Part shown: positions 10,096-20,044 of the stretch, piece by piece
Layout of the letters: each line of letters starts with the position of its first letter
How positions within the stretch are numbered: the first letter of the stretch is position 1
DNA from: Stephanodiscus triporus
Taxonomy: Eukaryota; Bacillariophyta; Thalassiosirophyceae; Thalassiosirales; Thalassiosiraceae
Direction: 5' to 3'
DNA: 44,903 nucleotides
Assembly: GCA_036939755.1 (NCBI GenBank)
Contig: JALLAZ010000014.1
Span: forward strand, 1-44,903
Translations under genes and position numbers: made by a program
Notes under the pieces: model-generated
The model's database searches: none
Told to the model about the DNA's origin: nothing
Seen by the model: the letters and a program-made list of their open reading frames with translations, nothing else

Positions 10096-11033
10096 TGGAA
10101 TGTTCTTTTTTTTTCGGGCGGTGTGCGTGCTGGTGGCCGTGCGTTCATTTATTAATTCCTTGATTTTGTGAGTTTTTTTTTCTTCTACGAAGGTATGGGT
10201 TCAAACGTCGGGTTCGGAGGATTCGGATGGAATGCGGTGGGGTAAAAATAAGTCTCAGGCATGTAGGAGGAGGAGGATCGATCGGGTGATTATCTCATAG
10301 ATTGATGTTACTATTTTGAGTACCAGTGTCTTGTTTTTACATATCATAGAGACCATCTAAGCAGATTGAGCAACATCCTAGCCTTCGATAATGCAACCGG
10401 ACGGTCTCAGACCAACTGGAGAGTCTTCCTGCCCTCGCTAGGTTGTCGTCATCGACACTGGCGGGAAGGCGCATCGCAGTTATTGTCTACTTCAATGCAG
10501 AAATGCTGATGTCGTCAGGGCTGGAAACAATGACGCTTCATTAATGAAAAAATGATATTCTCTAGTGGTGGCACAAGAACAAAATGGGGAAAAGGAAACT
10601 CGTAAAAACGAAACCAAGGAGATTGGTATTCAGTTGGACTACGCCATACTTCCCCTCAATAGGCTCTCTCTCTGTTTCACCCACCTAAGGCAACTAAGAA
10701 AGAAACGTCCAGTGGAGCCATGACCTTTTTTTATGGTTGCGTTGACTCGTTCACTCGATAATCTACCATCAAAACCATGTATGGTAGGTTGACCCCCAGC
10801 GACTAGGTCTCAAAGTATCGTACGTACAACACAATAGAGTAGGTAGGTACATAATATTACTGGGGTGGTGAGTCCCTCCCGCCAAAGATATTCTGACTGA
10901 TGGAGTTCGTTGGGATCGGACGGGGAAGTGAGCCACGATTGGAATCGAGTCTCACTTTTTGCTGTTCTGGGTCTCACTATTTTCACGCCCGAGCCCACAA
11001 CATCAGCTCAAATCTTGCGCACAACATTCTATC
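10096..11033. other. Long intergenic region without a recognised gene
   Basis: About 940 bp between the fibrillin gene and the next plus-strand gene. The composition is moderately AT-rich with T runs near 10107 and 10174. The short frames have no protein character. I see no tRNA cloverleaf or repeat. The 3' part should contain the promoter of the 11034 gene. Confidence 0.5.
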
Positions 11034-12454
11034 ATGTCCGTCGATTCCATCGAAATGGCGTCTCTAGACACGGCGATGAGGCCTCAAAACACGGCTGCGA
11101 AGCGCCTCACTGAACCCGACGTGCAGGCTGTCTTCTCGTGCCTATCGAGCAACCAACAACCTCCCAAAAGGCTTGCGTTCAGGATCATTCGGATCCCTCA
11201 GAACGGCTTGAAGCTGTCCCCTCCATCGTTCGAGTTTGATGGTGAGAATCTTCCACCCTTACTTTCCACTGGCATGACTGAAACGTCGTATTTCATAGTA
11301 ACTCACATATTCCTCCCTTTCGCACACAAGATGGTCTCTACGTATTGCTTCGGTCTCGGATGAACGAGCTCGCGCCAGTCCCTCCTGAACATGCGGACAA
11401 ATTGATGACCGACAGCGACTTGGCATCTCTACCAAGCTGCCCATGGTCTCTATCAGGACCGCAGTATCCCAAGCACGACGGCCAGAAAGTTCAACAGCGA
11501 TATTGCTACCCCCGTGGCAATCCTGATTATTCCAACGGAAAAGGAGGAGCCATGTGGACAATGGTCAGTCTTGGCTAGAAGCTTGTGAATGTTTTATTTG
11601 ATGGCCTTGCAACTCTTACCAAATAGATTTTGTTTGTATAGGTGGACCAGGGTCGCGAGGATATCGACTGTAGAATTCTTCATGTGTACCACTCGAGCAA
11701 GCGAGCGGGGTTCGTTTCAAACTCCGAGTCAGTCAAGTCCACTAGCACCGAAGGCAAGCGCAAGCATTCAGGCGGCGACAAAAACAAGAGACAGAAACGC
11801 AAAGCGTCGGCGGGGACTGTTATGCGGAGCCCTGGCCTTCTCCAACGAGATCTATTGAGCTCTCCCTGTCACTCCCAACTGTCCATGAACTTGGATGCCG
11901 ACTTAGACTTCAACAGCACCAATTTGTTTGATACTAATGCCACCCCAATCGACAATAACTTCTCTTTCATGCCGATCCGAGGGACCGAAAGTCGTAGCAT
12001 CGAAGATATGATGTTGAATAATGCCGCCTTCAATAGTGCTGTTGCCGGGCAATCAACTAGCTCTGGATACTACGTACAGTATGCTCATGCACGGTATCCT
12101 CCTCCTATTGTCCAAGAAGGAAGGAATGCTTATGGTGGCGCCTGGACGGCGGAGTCTCATTCCCCGCCAAAGGAAAACCCGACCGTGGATGCTGCAGACT
12201 TTTCTAAAAGGCTCCTGAAGGTGGAAGGCGATTTATGGGCGGAAGTACATGGGTCAAAAAGCACCGCCGACCAGATTCTCAGGTTGCAGCTACTTCAAAA
12301 TTGGGCAAAGGGTATTGCGCAGATGCCTCTACAGCCTCGCAAAGAGCCGACCCTTGACGCTGCGGAAGCGAGCGCAACTACCCATCCAGATGCAGACTCC
12401 TCGCAATTTTCGATCAAGATTGAATCTCCAGAAACTCCAAGCATTACTCCCTGA
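11034..12454 (+). CDS. Three-exon protein with a nuclear localisation signal, unknown function
   Basis: Exons 11034-11241, 11331-11563 and 11642-12454 give 417 aa. The introns are 89 nt (GTGAGA..CAAG) and 78 nt (GTCAGT..TATAG), and frame phases fit at both joins. The N-terminal half has a compact, probably folded region with KRLAFRIIRIPQNGLKLSPP, then YVLLRSRMNELAPVPPEH, then YCYPRGNPDYSNGKGGAMWT, continuing across exon 3 as DCRILHVYHSSKRAGF. A bipartite basic cluster follows (KRKHSGGDKNKRQKRK), which should direct the protein to the nucleus. The rest is Ser/Asn/Pro-rich and likely disordered. I cannot assign a family. A transcription-related role is only a guess from the basic cluster and the disordered C-terminus. 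It is in tandem with the PKA regulatory subunit gene. Confidence 0.7.
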
Positions 12455-12916
12455 TCCCAAAATTTTCCAGTCATGTCTCTCTCACATCATGTCGACGACA
12501 GTGTCACAAAGTAGTATGATCATTGCATCTGCATACATAGTAAATATATTTAGTAGAGACCTTTTGGATTTCAGAGTTATTTGTTAGGTTTATAATTACC
12601 TCTCTGAGGGTTATCTGTCGGGCTGAAGTGGTCCAACCGACGAGATAAGTCGTGGAGCAGATGTCTTTTGCGTCGTATTTCTTTTTGTGGTAATCTCATC
12701 AGTAACGCTTCCTTCTCTCAGTACGAGAGGATGCGTTTGGGCTCTTCGTCTCGCACGTGCTTCATCTTCCCTAGAGTATCTCCTACCCATCGATGGACCC
12801 AACAATGTATTCGCGTCGTGAATATCCGCCAAGGGAAGAGAAATAATAATTTAAATCCCATAAAAGTATTTACCAAAGAATCATCATTTTGTCAAAACTG
12901 GACCCCTCCCAGTAAG
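12455..12916. other. Intergenic region upstream of the PKA regulatory-subunit gene
   Basis: About 460 bp. The downstream frame remains open back to 12668, but there is no conserved protein character before the ATG at 12917 and the DNA just upstream is A/T-rich (12841-12870), so I treat it as promoter and 5' UTR. Confidence 0.45.
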
Positions 12917-14197
12917 ATGAGCGAAGCCAACAAAGACCGTGATACACAGGCGGAGTTGCACAAATATCTTGTTGAAAAGAACATCAATGAGTTGTTCGTG
13001 TCAATTGTTGAGGCAATTCTTTTGAATAAGCCCGAGAATCCAATAGGATTCATGGCCAATTATCTTTTCGAAAAATATCCTGAAAAAACGCAAGACATCA
13101 TCAAGTCTCAAGACGAACAAAAAATGCAGAGTCTTGGGGTCGAATGCGGCAATACAGAGAGGATTGCCTCTTTTATTGAGAGTGACGCCGAATCCGACTG
13201 CTCGTCAGTGAATACCAGAGAAACCGTTCTGACTGCTCGTCGGCGAAGCTCTGACTGCTCGTCGGCATTCTCCAGAGAGTCAATCGGCGTGAACATGCGT
13301 CAATTGAGTGCACCACAAGTTCCCGTCCGGAGTCAACGACGAAAGTCGGTGTGTGCCGAAAAGATCACAGAGGATGTTGTGGCAGATTCCGAGCTGAAAG
13401 TGATTAAAAAGACTGAGGCGGAAGCGGCAAGAATTTCCACTATATTGAAGAACAACTTGTTCTTGAGTCATCTCGACGAACATCAGACGAAGACGATTCG
13501 AGAAGCGATGTTTTGCGTTGAGAAGTCAGATGGTGAAGTGATCATAAACCAGGGCGACAAAGGGGACAACTTCTACTGTATTGAAGAAGGACTTGTGCAC
13601 GTTTTCATTGATTCCCGTGATTGTAAAGGGGGGAGAAACAAAGTGAAGACCCTCACAAGTGGAGATTCCTTCGGAGAGTTGGCCCTAATGTACAATGCTC
13701 CGAGAGCCGCAACTTGCATTGCTGGTGGTGAAGTGCGTCTTTGGGCTTTGGACCGAGTTTCGTTCAATGTCATCTTAATGAAAACAACAATGGACAAACG
13801 CAAGAGAATGAGTGACTTCCTGAAAAACATCCAAATCTTTAGCCAGTTCACAGAATATGAACTCCTCACGATCGCTGATACCCTTCAAGACGAGGCATTC
13901 AATGATGGAGCCGTCATATGCAAGCAAGGCGAACGAGGCGACAGGTTCTACGTGGTCCACCAAGGTACTGCCGTTTGCACCAAGTCTCAAAACAACGGGA
14001 CGAGCATGGAAGTGGCTAGGCTTTCGCCAGGCTCCTACTTTGGAGAGATTGCATTGCTTACGTCCAAGCCAAGGCAAGCAACAGTAACAGCTGCTGGGGA
14101 TCTGAAGTGTTTTTCTGTGGATAAGGACACTTTCGATCGCTGCCTGGGACCCCTGAACGATATTCTTATGCGATCAATCCCACCGCCCCTTGTGTAG
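12917..14197 (+). CDS. cAMP/cGMP-dependent protein kinase regulatory subunit
   Basis: A 426-aa single-exon protein with the full architecture of a PKA regulatory chain. Residues about 12-58 form an RIIa-type dimerisation/docking helix pair (ELHKYLVEKNINELFVSIVE). A disordered linker with an RRKS site (about 139-142, SQRRKSVC) fits the inhibitor sequence that occupies the catalytic-subunit cleft; the Ser makes it type II-like and phosphorylatable. Two cyclic-nucleotide-binding domains follow, with phosphate-binding cassettes FGELALMYNAPRAAT (about 252) and FGEIALLTSKPRQATV (about 374), each keeping the Glu and Arg that hold the cyclic phosphate. Binding of cyclic nucleotide should release the kinase. 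The linker contains three copies of a GACTGCTCGTC unit encoding DCSS-like repeats. Whether the ligand is cAMP or cGMP cannot be read from the sequence. Confidence 0.92.
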   Translation: MSEANKDRDTQAELHKYLVEKNINELFVSIVEAILLNKPENPIGFMANYLFEKYPEKTQDIIKSQDEQKMQSLGVECGNTERIASFIESDAESDCSSVNTRETVLTARRRSSDCSSAFSRESIGVNMRQLSAPQVPVRSQRRKSVCAEKITEDVVADSELKVIKKTEAEAARISTILKNNLFLSHLDEHQTKTIREAMFCVEKSDGEVIINQGDKGDNFYCIEEGLVHVFIDSRDCKGGRNKVKTLTSGDSFGELALMYNAPRAATCIAGGEVRLWALDRVSFNVILMKTTMDKRKRMSDFLKNIQIFSQFTEYELLTIADTLQDEAFNDGAVICKQGERGDRFYVVHQGTAVCTKSQNNGTSMEVARLSPGSYFGEIALLTSKPRQATVTAAGDLKCFSVDKDTFDRCLGPLNDILMRSIPPPLV

Positions 14198-14476
14198 AGT
14201 TTGTCTGTGTTTTTTTCAGAACAATAATTTTTGGGCAGAGAGAAAGATTGCTCAACCTTCTGTATGGGTTTAGTAAATTACTGCAATAGAATCATCTCCA
14301 AGCCATACACGAGAGATCAATCCTATCGCTGTTTCTTCATTGGTAAAAGTGAACCAATCTCATATCCCTCCGAAGTATCCCGTGATGCCCAAATAAATCA
14401 AACCCAAAGTCGCCACTCACTTCCCCTAAAAGCACGACCTCAACGCGTACACTATCCCTCCGTCATGTATTGGATA

Positions 14477-15846
14477 TTACTTTGATCTCGTCAACATCAT
14501 GCCCAGAATCGCCGTCGCAGCCAAAGCGGTGTAAAGTTGTACGACGCTTCCATACCAAGGTGCAGGCTGTGGCACTTGTGACGCCGCCACCCTCAATCTA
14601 TCCTCGAATTGCCGATCGGGGTGATGAAAATTGTAGAAAAGTCTCATCAAATTCCTTTCCAGCATGGCAACTGGCGGGGTATGAGGCATTCACTCAACGG
14701 TGTCAATGGAATCGCACGAACAAAAAAATAATAATCAATCCCGGACCCGAAGGAAAGTGGGAACTCACCCGTAACCTTTCCGACCATCGGAACGTACTGC
14801 ACTCCCTCAATCTGCAATATCTCGTCCTCGTTCACGTTCTTGAAGGATGCCACGTTGACGACGGTAGTATGCGGCTGGATCCACTCCGATGGCAGACGGT
14901 AGTTCTTCGTCGGCACTCCCGTGACGACGACGTTCGACTGATGGCGTTTCGTTTCGATTTTTTTTTTTTTTTTTCGTTGACATCAAAGGGAGAAATGAGT
15001 TAGCCGCATTCCTGCGCAAGGTGCGCGAAGATGCCATTTCATCATCGCCGCCGTAAAAAAGGGTCCATCTCTCGGGCCTCGTCTCACCTTGCGGACGCAC
15101 GATTCCGGCGTCTCCCCCTCGGCCTTGTGCAACTTCCCCCCCCGGAAGAGGTATATGGAATCGATGTCGATCGAGTACACGTCGGCGCCGTCGTTCGCCA
15201 GCATGGCCGCCAGGGGCCTGCCGACGACCTCGGACCGGTTGATGATCGTGACCGTCTTACCCTCCATGTGCCGACCGATGGGCCTCGACTTGTCGTAGCA
15301 GGTCGGCATCGACTCGAGTATCTTGACGACCGACAGCGCCGTGCACGGAAGCACGCACTTTTTGGCGTTGCTCGGATGGTCGACGTACCGTATGTTCCTG
15401 TACAGGTTCGACCGATACTCGTGACACAGCCCCTCCACGTCGCACCTGTGCGACACTGTATCGCGGAGGTAATCGTCCTGGCTCTCCCCCGAGTAGCTCT
15501 CGACCTGCCCGAATATCGGGTAGTACACGATGATCCCGTGCACGCGCGGATCGTCGTTGGCGTCCCGCAACGCCGACTCGACGTCGATGGGATCGTCGAC
15601 CGTGCGTAGCTCGTACCGTATGCCGTCGGCCATGCACGCGCGTCCGGTCCACTCGGCGTACTTCTTCGCGGACGGATCGGAATTCGCGAGCAGTCCCACG
15701 AGGAGGGGGGGGTCGATCCCCGCGTCGCGCAGTCGATTCACCTGCTCCCGCACCTCCGTGCGGAAGGGCAGGGCGATCGATCCGGCGTCGATTTTCGCGG
15801 CGCCCGGGGCCGGGATCCTGGCGGTTTTCGCGTCGGGAGTCATCAT
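14477..15846 (-). CDS. NAD-type methylenetetrahydrofolate dehydrogenase (MTD1-like) with C-terminal membrane helix
   Basis: Exons 15846-15088, 14937-14769 and 14670-14477 give 373 aa, with introns of 150 and 98 nt (GTGAGA and GTGAGT donors). The enzyme oxidises 5,10-methylene-THF in one-carbon metabolism. The sequence matches the monofunctional yeast MTD1 type better than FolD. Telling blocks are HGIIVYYPIFG, the DVEGLCHEYRSNLYRNIRYV block, VLPCTALSVVKILE, the Rossmann segment TVTIINRSEVVGRPLAAMLA, VVVTGVP and PMVGKV|AMLERN across the last splice. Yeast MTD1 is about 320 aa. Here the extra C-terminus (PAPWYGSVVQLYTALAATAI then LGMMLTRSK) is a hydrophobic helix with a basic end, as in tail-anchored proteins. 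It is divergent from phosphomevalonate kinase. Intron 1 holds a long A/T homopolymer. Confidence 0.88.
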
Positions 15847-16371
15847 GGACGGATGGCGGCGTGATGATGTGCGATGTGATGAAACAAAAAACTAGATTAC
15901 CTACATACGTATGATAGAGGATGGTCAAATTGAATTATTGTTCTGTTGAATTTTGTTGAGTGGAGAGCAGCGCAGCAGGCGGTGGAGACGACAGACAGAC
16001 ATTAAAGAGATGTTAGTATCGTATCGTAGGTATTACTATGTACTCTATCTATCTCTACCTAGGTAGGTAGATAGATATGTGAAGGAGAGAGCAATCTTTT
16101 GTACTCTAGTTAGTGGTCACGCGTGACACCTCCGGGGTGGGACAATAATATGAATGACTTGTGTCGGTCATGACACACGTTACCGCACACGGCGCGGGGC
16201 GAGGCGTCGCTCGCCACACACACAACAAAACAAAAAATATTGAATCGTATGGTATCACACGTATGTGTACCTAGAGTCCCCCCCCCCTTCTCGAGCTGGC
16301 TCCACGTCCGCTATTATTATAATATTATTTGACCAGCCCGGCTGTTCTATTCTCTCCCATCAATCGTCATC
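15847..16371. promoter_or_regulatory. Divergent intergenic region between MTHFD and phosphomevalonate kinase genes
   Basis: About 525 bp between two start codons, so it should hold both promoters. It contains a near-palindrome at 16047-16076 (ATCTATCT..TACCT/AGGTA..AGATAGAT; 14 paired positions with a 2-base bulge and no loop), a C run at about 16279 and an AT-rich patch just before 16330. No gene is seen. Confidence 0.45.
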
Positions 16372-18720
16372 ATGTGGAGCCGTATATCCGATCTCGCCGT
16401 GAAAATCGATGCCAACTTTGGCGACGTCGGCGGGGAGTTCCAGGAGGAGGTCAGCGGCGGCGCCACCCCGTCCAGCGGCGCCGGGGAGGAGGCGGAGGCG
16501 GAGGTGGAGATGGACGAGGAGGAAGGAACGAGCGGCTCCCCGCAGGACGACGAGGGCGGAGGATGGGGAGACGACGACGACGATTTCGACGACGATTTGG
16601 AATTATTCGGCGAAAATTACGGACGCGAGACGCCGTCGTCGCCGGAAAGCGATAACGGGACGATCGTCGTTCGCGGGCTTCGGTCGGGGGGGGGAGGGGA
16701 AGAAGGAGCGGCGCCCCTCGAGGATGCCTCCGCCGTGGCCGACGACGCGACGGCGTCGCACGAATCGGCGATATTCGTGGAGGAGGACGAGGAGGGGCGG
16801 CCGTCGTCGTCGTCGTCGTCGCCGGCGGCCGCGGCCGCCGAGGCCCATTCCCCCCCGCCCCGGGACGCCGCTCGCCGACGGCAAAACTCCGACGACCGCC
16901 AACGACGACGACGGACGCCCGACGTCGTCACCGTCTCCGCTCCAGGGAAGGCCCTGATAGCGGGGGGGTACCTGGTATTGGAATCGCCCAATCCCGGCGT
17001 CGTGTTGGCCGCCGAGGGCTGCCGCTTCCATGCCACGGTCGCGTTTCGCACGCCCCATAATCTCGAGGATGGCGCGGGCGGGGTCGCAGTCGACGACGAC
17101 GACGACGACGGCGGCGGATGGCGATCCATGCCCCTGGACGTGTACAGTCCCCAGTTCGATCGGGTGTTTTCGTATCGCCTGTCGTATCGTTATTCGCCGT
17201 CGACGAATGGCAAGGACGACGACGACGACGACGACGACGACGTCGCGCTGCGATTGCGTCCGCGTACGGCGACGCACGATCCGAACAAATTCGTCGAACG
17301 TAGTCTGCTGTTGGCGTTGGGCTACCTTCGTCAATCGATGGGCGCGGATGCATTCCACGCGCGGCTCCAACGACGACGAGAACACCATGGGAGCGCCCTC
17401 GACGACGACGACGACGATGCCGCCGGCGGCGGCGGCGGAGGAGGAGGATCGATGATGGCATTGGCGGTGAAACTCCGGGCCGATAACGACTTTTACTCCC
17501 AAATTTCGCGCCTGCGGGAGAGGGGCATGGACCTGTCGCACCGGAGCCTCGAAATGTTGGAGCCGTTCCTGCCGTGCCCGAAGGACGCGTCGACGGGCGA
17601 GGTGGTCGTCAACAAGACGGGGATGGGAAGTTCCGCGGCGTTGGTCGCTAGCGTGGTGGGAGCGCTGTTGCTGTTTTTCGGCGTCATTTCTCTCCCCCCC
17701 GCCGTCGTCGTCGTCGATGGAGAGAATGGAGAGGGCGACGAACTCAGGGCGGATGATGCAGAAAGAGGATGCGGCGAGGGATTGAGAATCGCGCACAACC
17801 TTTCCCAAATCTGTCACTGCCACGCCCAGGGTAAGGTGGGCAGCGGCTTCGACATCTCGAGCGCCATCTACGGCTCTCACATCTACACTCGCTTTTCCGA
17901 GGCCTTGGTCGACAAGTTTTTGGAGGATGTTGAATCGTCGAGCGATGAAATAGTCGATGGGCTGCATTTATCGGTAGAATTATCCAGGCAACTGGTTGCG
18001 CTGGTGAAGTCCGACGAATGGGATTGTACGTTCCGCCCCATCGGCCTTCCTCCGGGCTTGGAGCTACTAATGGCGGATGTGTGCGGAGGATCGGAGAGTC
18101 CATCCATGGCGCGGGGGATTCTGGAATGGAAGAAGAAGAAGCGCAAAGTTGGATTTATGGATGATTATTATTGGAAGGATTTGAAACGATGCAACAAGAG
18201 GATTGTTTCCCTGTTCACGGATCAATTCGCTTCCCAAACCTTCCGCGACGGGCTGCGTAGGGACGGGGCCGATATTATTTCGACTCGTACGGCCGAACAA
18301 TGGAAGAAGCCAATGCCGTCGAGCTGGCATTCATTCGAGGGATCTTCGTGGGATGTAGCTTTGAAGTTGTTCGACCTGCGCCTGGCATTCCTGGAGTGTA
18401 GACAAAATTTGAAGGGGATGGGAATATCTGCAGGTGTGCCGGTGGAGCCCGATGAGCAGACTGCTGTTGCGGATGCGACCATGTCACTTCCTGGTGTTGT
18501 GGCCGCTGGCGTGCCGGGGGCTGGTGGGTACGATGCCTTGTTCGTGATTTATGTCAAGGGGCCTGCAACATTCGGCGGGAAGAGTGATCGAGTCAGAGAT
18601 GAGATTGGGAACCTTTGGAGAGATATGAGTGATGAAAGCAACGAGAGGGTGTTGTGTCCACTCTCTGTTAGGGCTGCAGGTTCTGGTGGTGGCCTCTGCT
18701 CTACGGAATTAGATTGGTGA
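16372..18720 (+). CDS. Phosphomevalonate kinase (ERG8-type GHMP kinase)
   Basis: A 782-aa single-exon protein. It phosphorylates mevalonate 5-phosphate in the cytosolic mevalonate route to sterols and isoprenoids. GHMP motifs are clear: VSAPGKALIAGGYLVLE (about 188), KTGMGSSAALVASVVGALL (about 413), the ERG8-specific QGKVGSGFDISSAIYGSH (about 485) and the C-terminal VPGAGGYDALFV (about 713). Eukaryotic ERG8 proteins are near 450-500 aa. The excess is an N-terminal extension of about 185 residues (starts MWSRISDLAVKIDANFGDVG, then acidic with DDFDDDLELFGENYG) plus poly-Asp/Gly inserts inside the catalytic fold. There is no signal peptide. Its convergent neighbour is CFAP298, 164 bp away. Confidence 0.9.
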   Translation: MWSRISDLAVKIDANFGDVGGEFQEEVSGGATPSSGAGEEAEAEVEMDEEEGTSGSPQDDEGGGWGDDDDDFDDDLELFGENYGRETPSSPESDNGTIVVRGLRSGGGGEEGAAPLEDASAVADDATASHESAIFVEEDEEGRPSSSSSSPAAAAAEAHSPPPRDAARRRQNSDDRQRRRRTPDVVTVSAPGKALIAGGYLVLESPNPGVVLAAEGCRFHATVAFRTPHNLEDGAGGVAVDDDDDDGGGWRSMPLDVYSPQFDRVFSYRLSYRYSPSTNGKDDDDDDDDDVALRLRPRTATHDPNKFVERSLLLALGYLRQSMGADAFHARLQRRREHHGSALDDDDDDAAGGGGGGGGSMMALAVKLRADNDFYSQISRLRERGMDLSHRSLEMLEPFLPCPKDASTGEVVVNKTGMGSSAALVASVVGALLLFFGVISLPPAVVVVDGENGEGDELRADDAERGCGEGLRIAHNLSQICHCHAQGKVGSGFDISSAIYGSHIYTRFSEALVDKFLEDVESSSDEIVDGLHLSVELSRQLVALVKSDEWDCTFRPIGLPPGLELLMADVCGGSESPSMARGILEWKKKKRKVGFMDDYYWKDLKRCNKRIVSLFTDQFASQTFRDGLRRDGADIISTRTAEQWKKPMPSSWHSFEGSSWDVALKLFDLRLAFLECRQNLKGMGISAGVPVEPDEQTAVADATMSLPGVVAAGVPGAGGYDALFVIYVKGPATFGGKSDRVRDEIGNLWRDMSDESNERVLCPLSVRAAGSGGGLCSTELDW

Positions 18721-18884
18721 TATTTTTTCCCCAAGTAGCGAAGCAAGAAGAGCGCCAGAACGCTCGATAGAGTATTGTCGTACAAGTTAGAGCTGATTAT
18801 GCCATTCATACTTGTTCAACGAAACAATGCCAGATGCTTGACGAAAAGTTTCGTTCGTGACTTCTGCAACAGGTCTATGGCACG

Positions 18885-19879
18885 TCAGAACCTAAGGCGC
18901 GACAACTCCCCTGGAGTTTTCACGTCACTCAAGCCTTGGAGCTTCCTCCTCATGCCCTTCGGATCGGCCCATTGAGAATTCAAATAATCATCTTCGTCAG
19001 CCTGCGCAAGGCCCTTCAACTCCTCCTGGCGTTTGAAGTAGAATGCGGCCATGGCATTGCGCTCGGCCTCGCTTACTATGGGTTCCCTTGCCGGCGGTCC
19101 AGCGCCTTTTGCGGTTAGCTTCGCAATCACCTTCGTCTTCTCGTTGCAGCTGCCCAGCCTGTCGGAAATTAGCGTTCCCCGAAGGAACTCTTTGTTGCAT
19201 GCCCAAAGTGATGCATCCTTGGCATCGAATAGACTCCCTCCCATGTGCGACCCTCTCAACTTCTCAATCGGATCGTCTAATACAATCCTCGCCGCATCCC
19301 ACTCTGGCAATCCCGTGGGGTAAGCCATAGTCACAGCACCGCGGACGCTGTCGATCTTTTCCTCTATGCCATCGAGAGTCAGGGGGACTTTGTTCAGAAC
19401 TTGTTTCTTGTCGACGTATTCCTCCAAGGATTGAACCTCCCGCTTCAAAATTTCGACAATATGAGCGTCGGGTGGTGACCCTGATGGATCGACTGCATTA
19501 TTCGGGTTGTCTCCGACTTCTTCGTCGATCGATTCTCCCTGCGAGGATCATCATTTGCGGTGGTATTGTGATGTTCGAAAAAATACATAGACACATCGAG
19601 TACTAAGCAACAAAAGTGGTTTTGGCGGCGGCGGAGGAAGGCTTCCTCCTCTTATCTTACCCGATCATCGGTTCCATCATTCTCGGGTCTTTTCGCCGCG
19701 CCGCACGTCGCCAGCGCCCTCACGGCGTCGGCTATCATGAAAGAGCGCACTCGCGCGTTGTGAATATCAACCAATGATTCGATTAGGTCGTCTACTTTTG
19801 TTGACGCCTTGGTCTCGTAGAGGAATTCATCGTTGGTGTTGGTAGCGCCTAGCGTTGATTTGAGATTGATCAGAACCAT
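18885..19879 (-). CDS. CFAP298: CFAP298/Kurly-family cilium assembly factor
   Basis: Exons 19879-19661 and 19538-18885 (intron 122 nt, GTAAGA..CGCAG) give 290 aa, the usual length for the family. The N-terminal part (MVLINLKSTL, then a TKVDDLIESLVDIHNARVR block) and the highly conserved C-terminal block are present. That block contains NEKTKVIAKLTAKGAG, PPAREPIVSEAERNAM, YFKRQEELKGLAQADEDDYL and NSQWADPKGMRRKL. AYPTGLPEWDAARIVL matches the central YPMGLP region. In animals and Chlamydomonas the family is needed for cytoplasmic assembly of axonemal dynein arms and motile cilia. In a diatom this points to a lineage with flagellated sperm. It shares a 165-bp divergent promoter with the DDI1-like gene. 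Confidence 0.9.
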
Positions 19880-20044
19880 TCCGACAAGGAGAGAGGGATG
19901 TGTTTAACAAGCTAATACGATTTAGCACAATTAATAGGCGAATAAAAGTGTTGCGGCGATTGAGTCCGGATGGCCGACCGACTCAATCACCTTTTCTCAT
20001 TAAAATAAAAAATAAAACATTGAGTAAATAAATTACGCCTAACA

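Noticed and set aside
10196..10215. GGTTCAAA tRNA B-box-like string
   Set aside because: No matching anticodon arm, D arm or acceptor stem could be folded around it.
12668..12916. N-terminal extension of the PKA regulatory subunit
   Set aside because: The frame is open, but RII proteins start close to the docking domain; the ATG at 12917 fits and the upstream peptide has no targeting or domain character.
16603..17967. 454-codon open frame on the minus strand opposite phosphomevalonate kinase
   Set aside because: It is the antisense shadow of (GAC)n and (TCG)n runs, giving Val/Arg/Ser-rich low-complexity protein with no family; the plus strand carries clear GHMP motifs.
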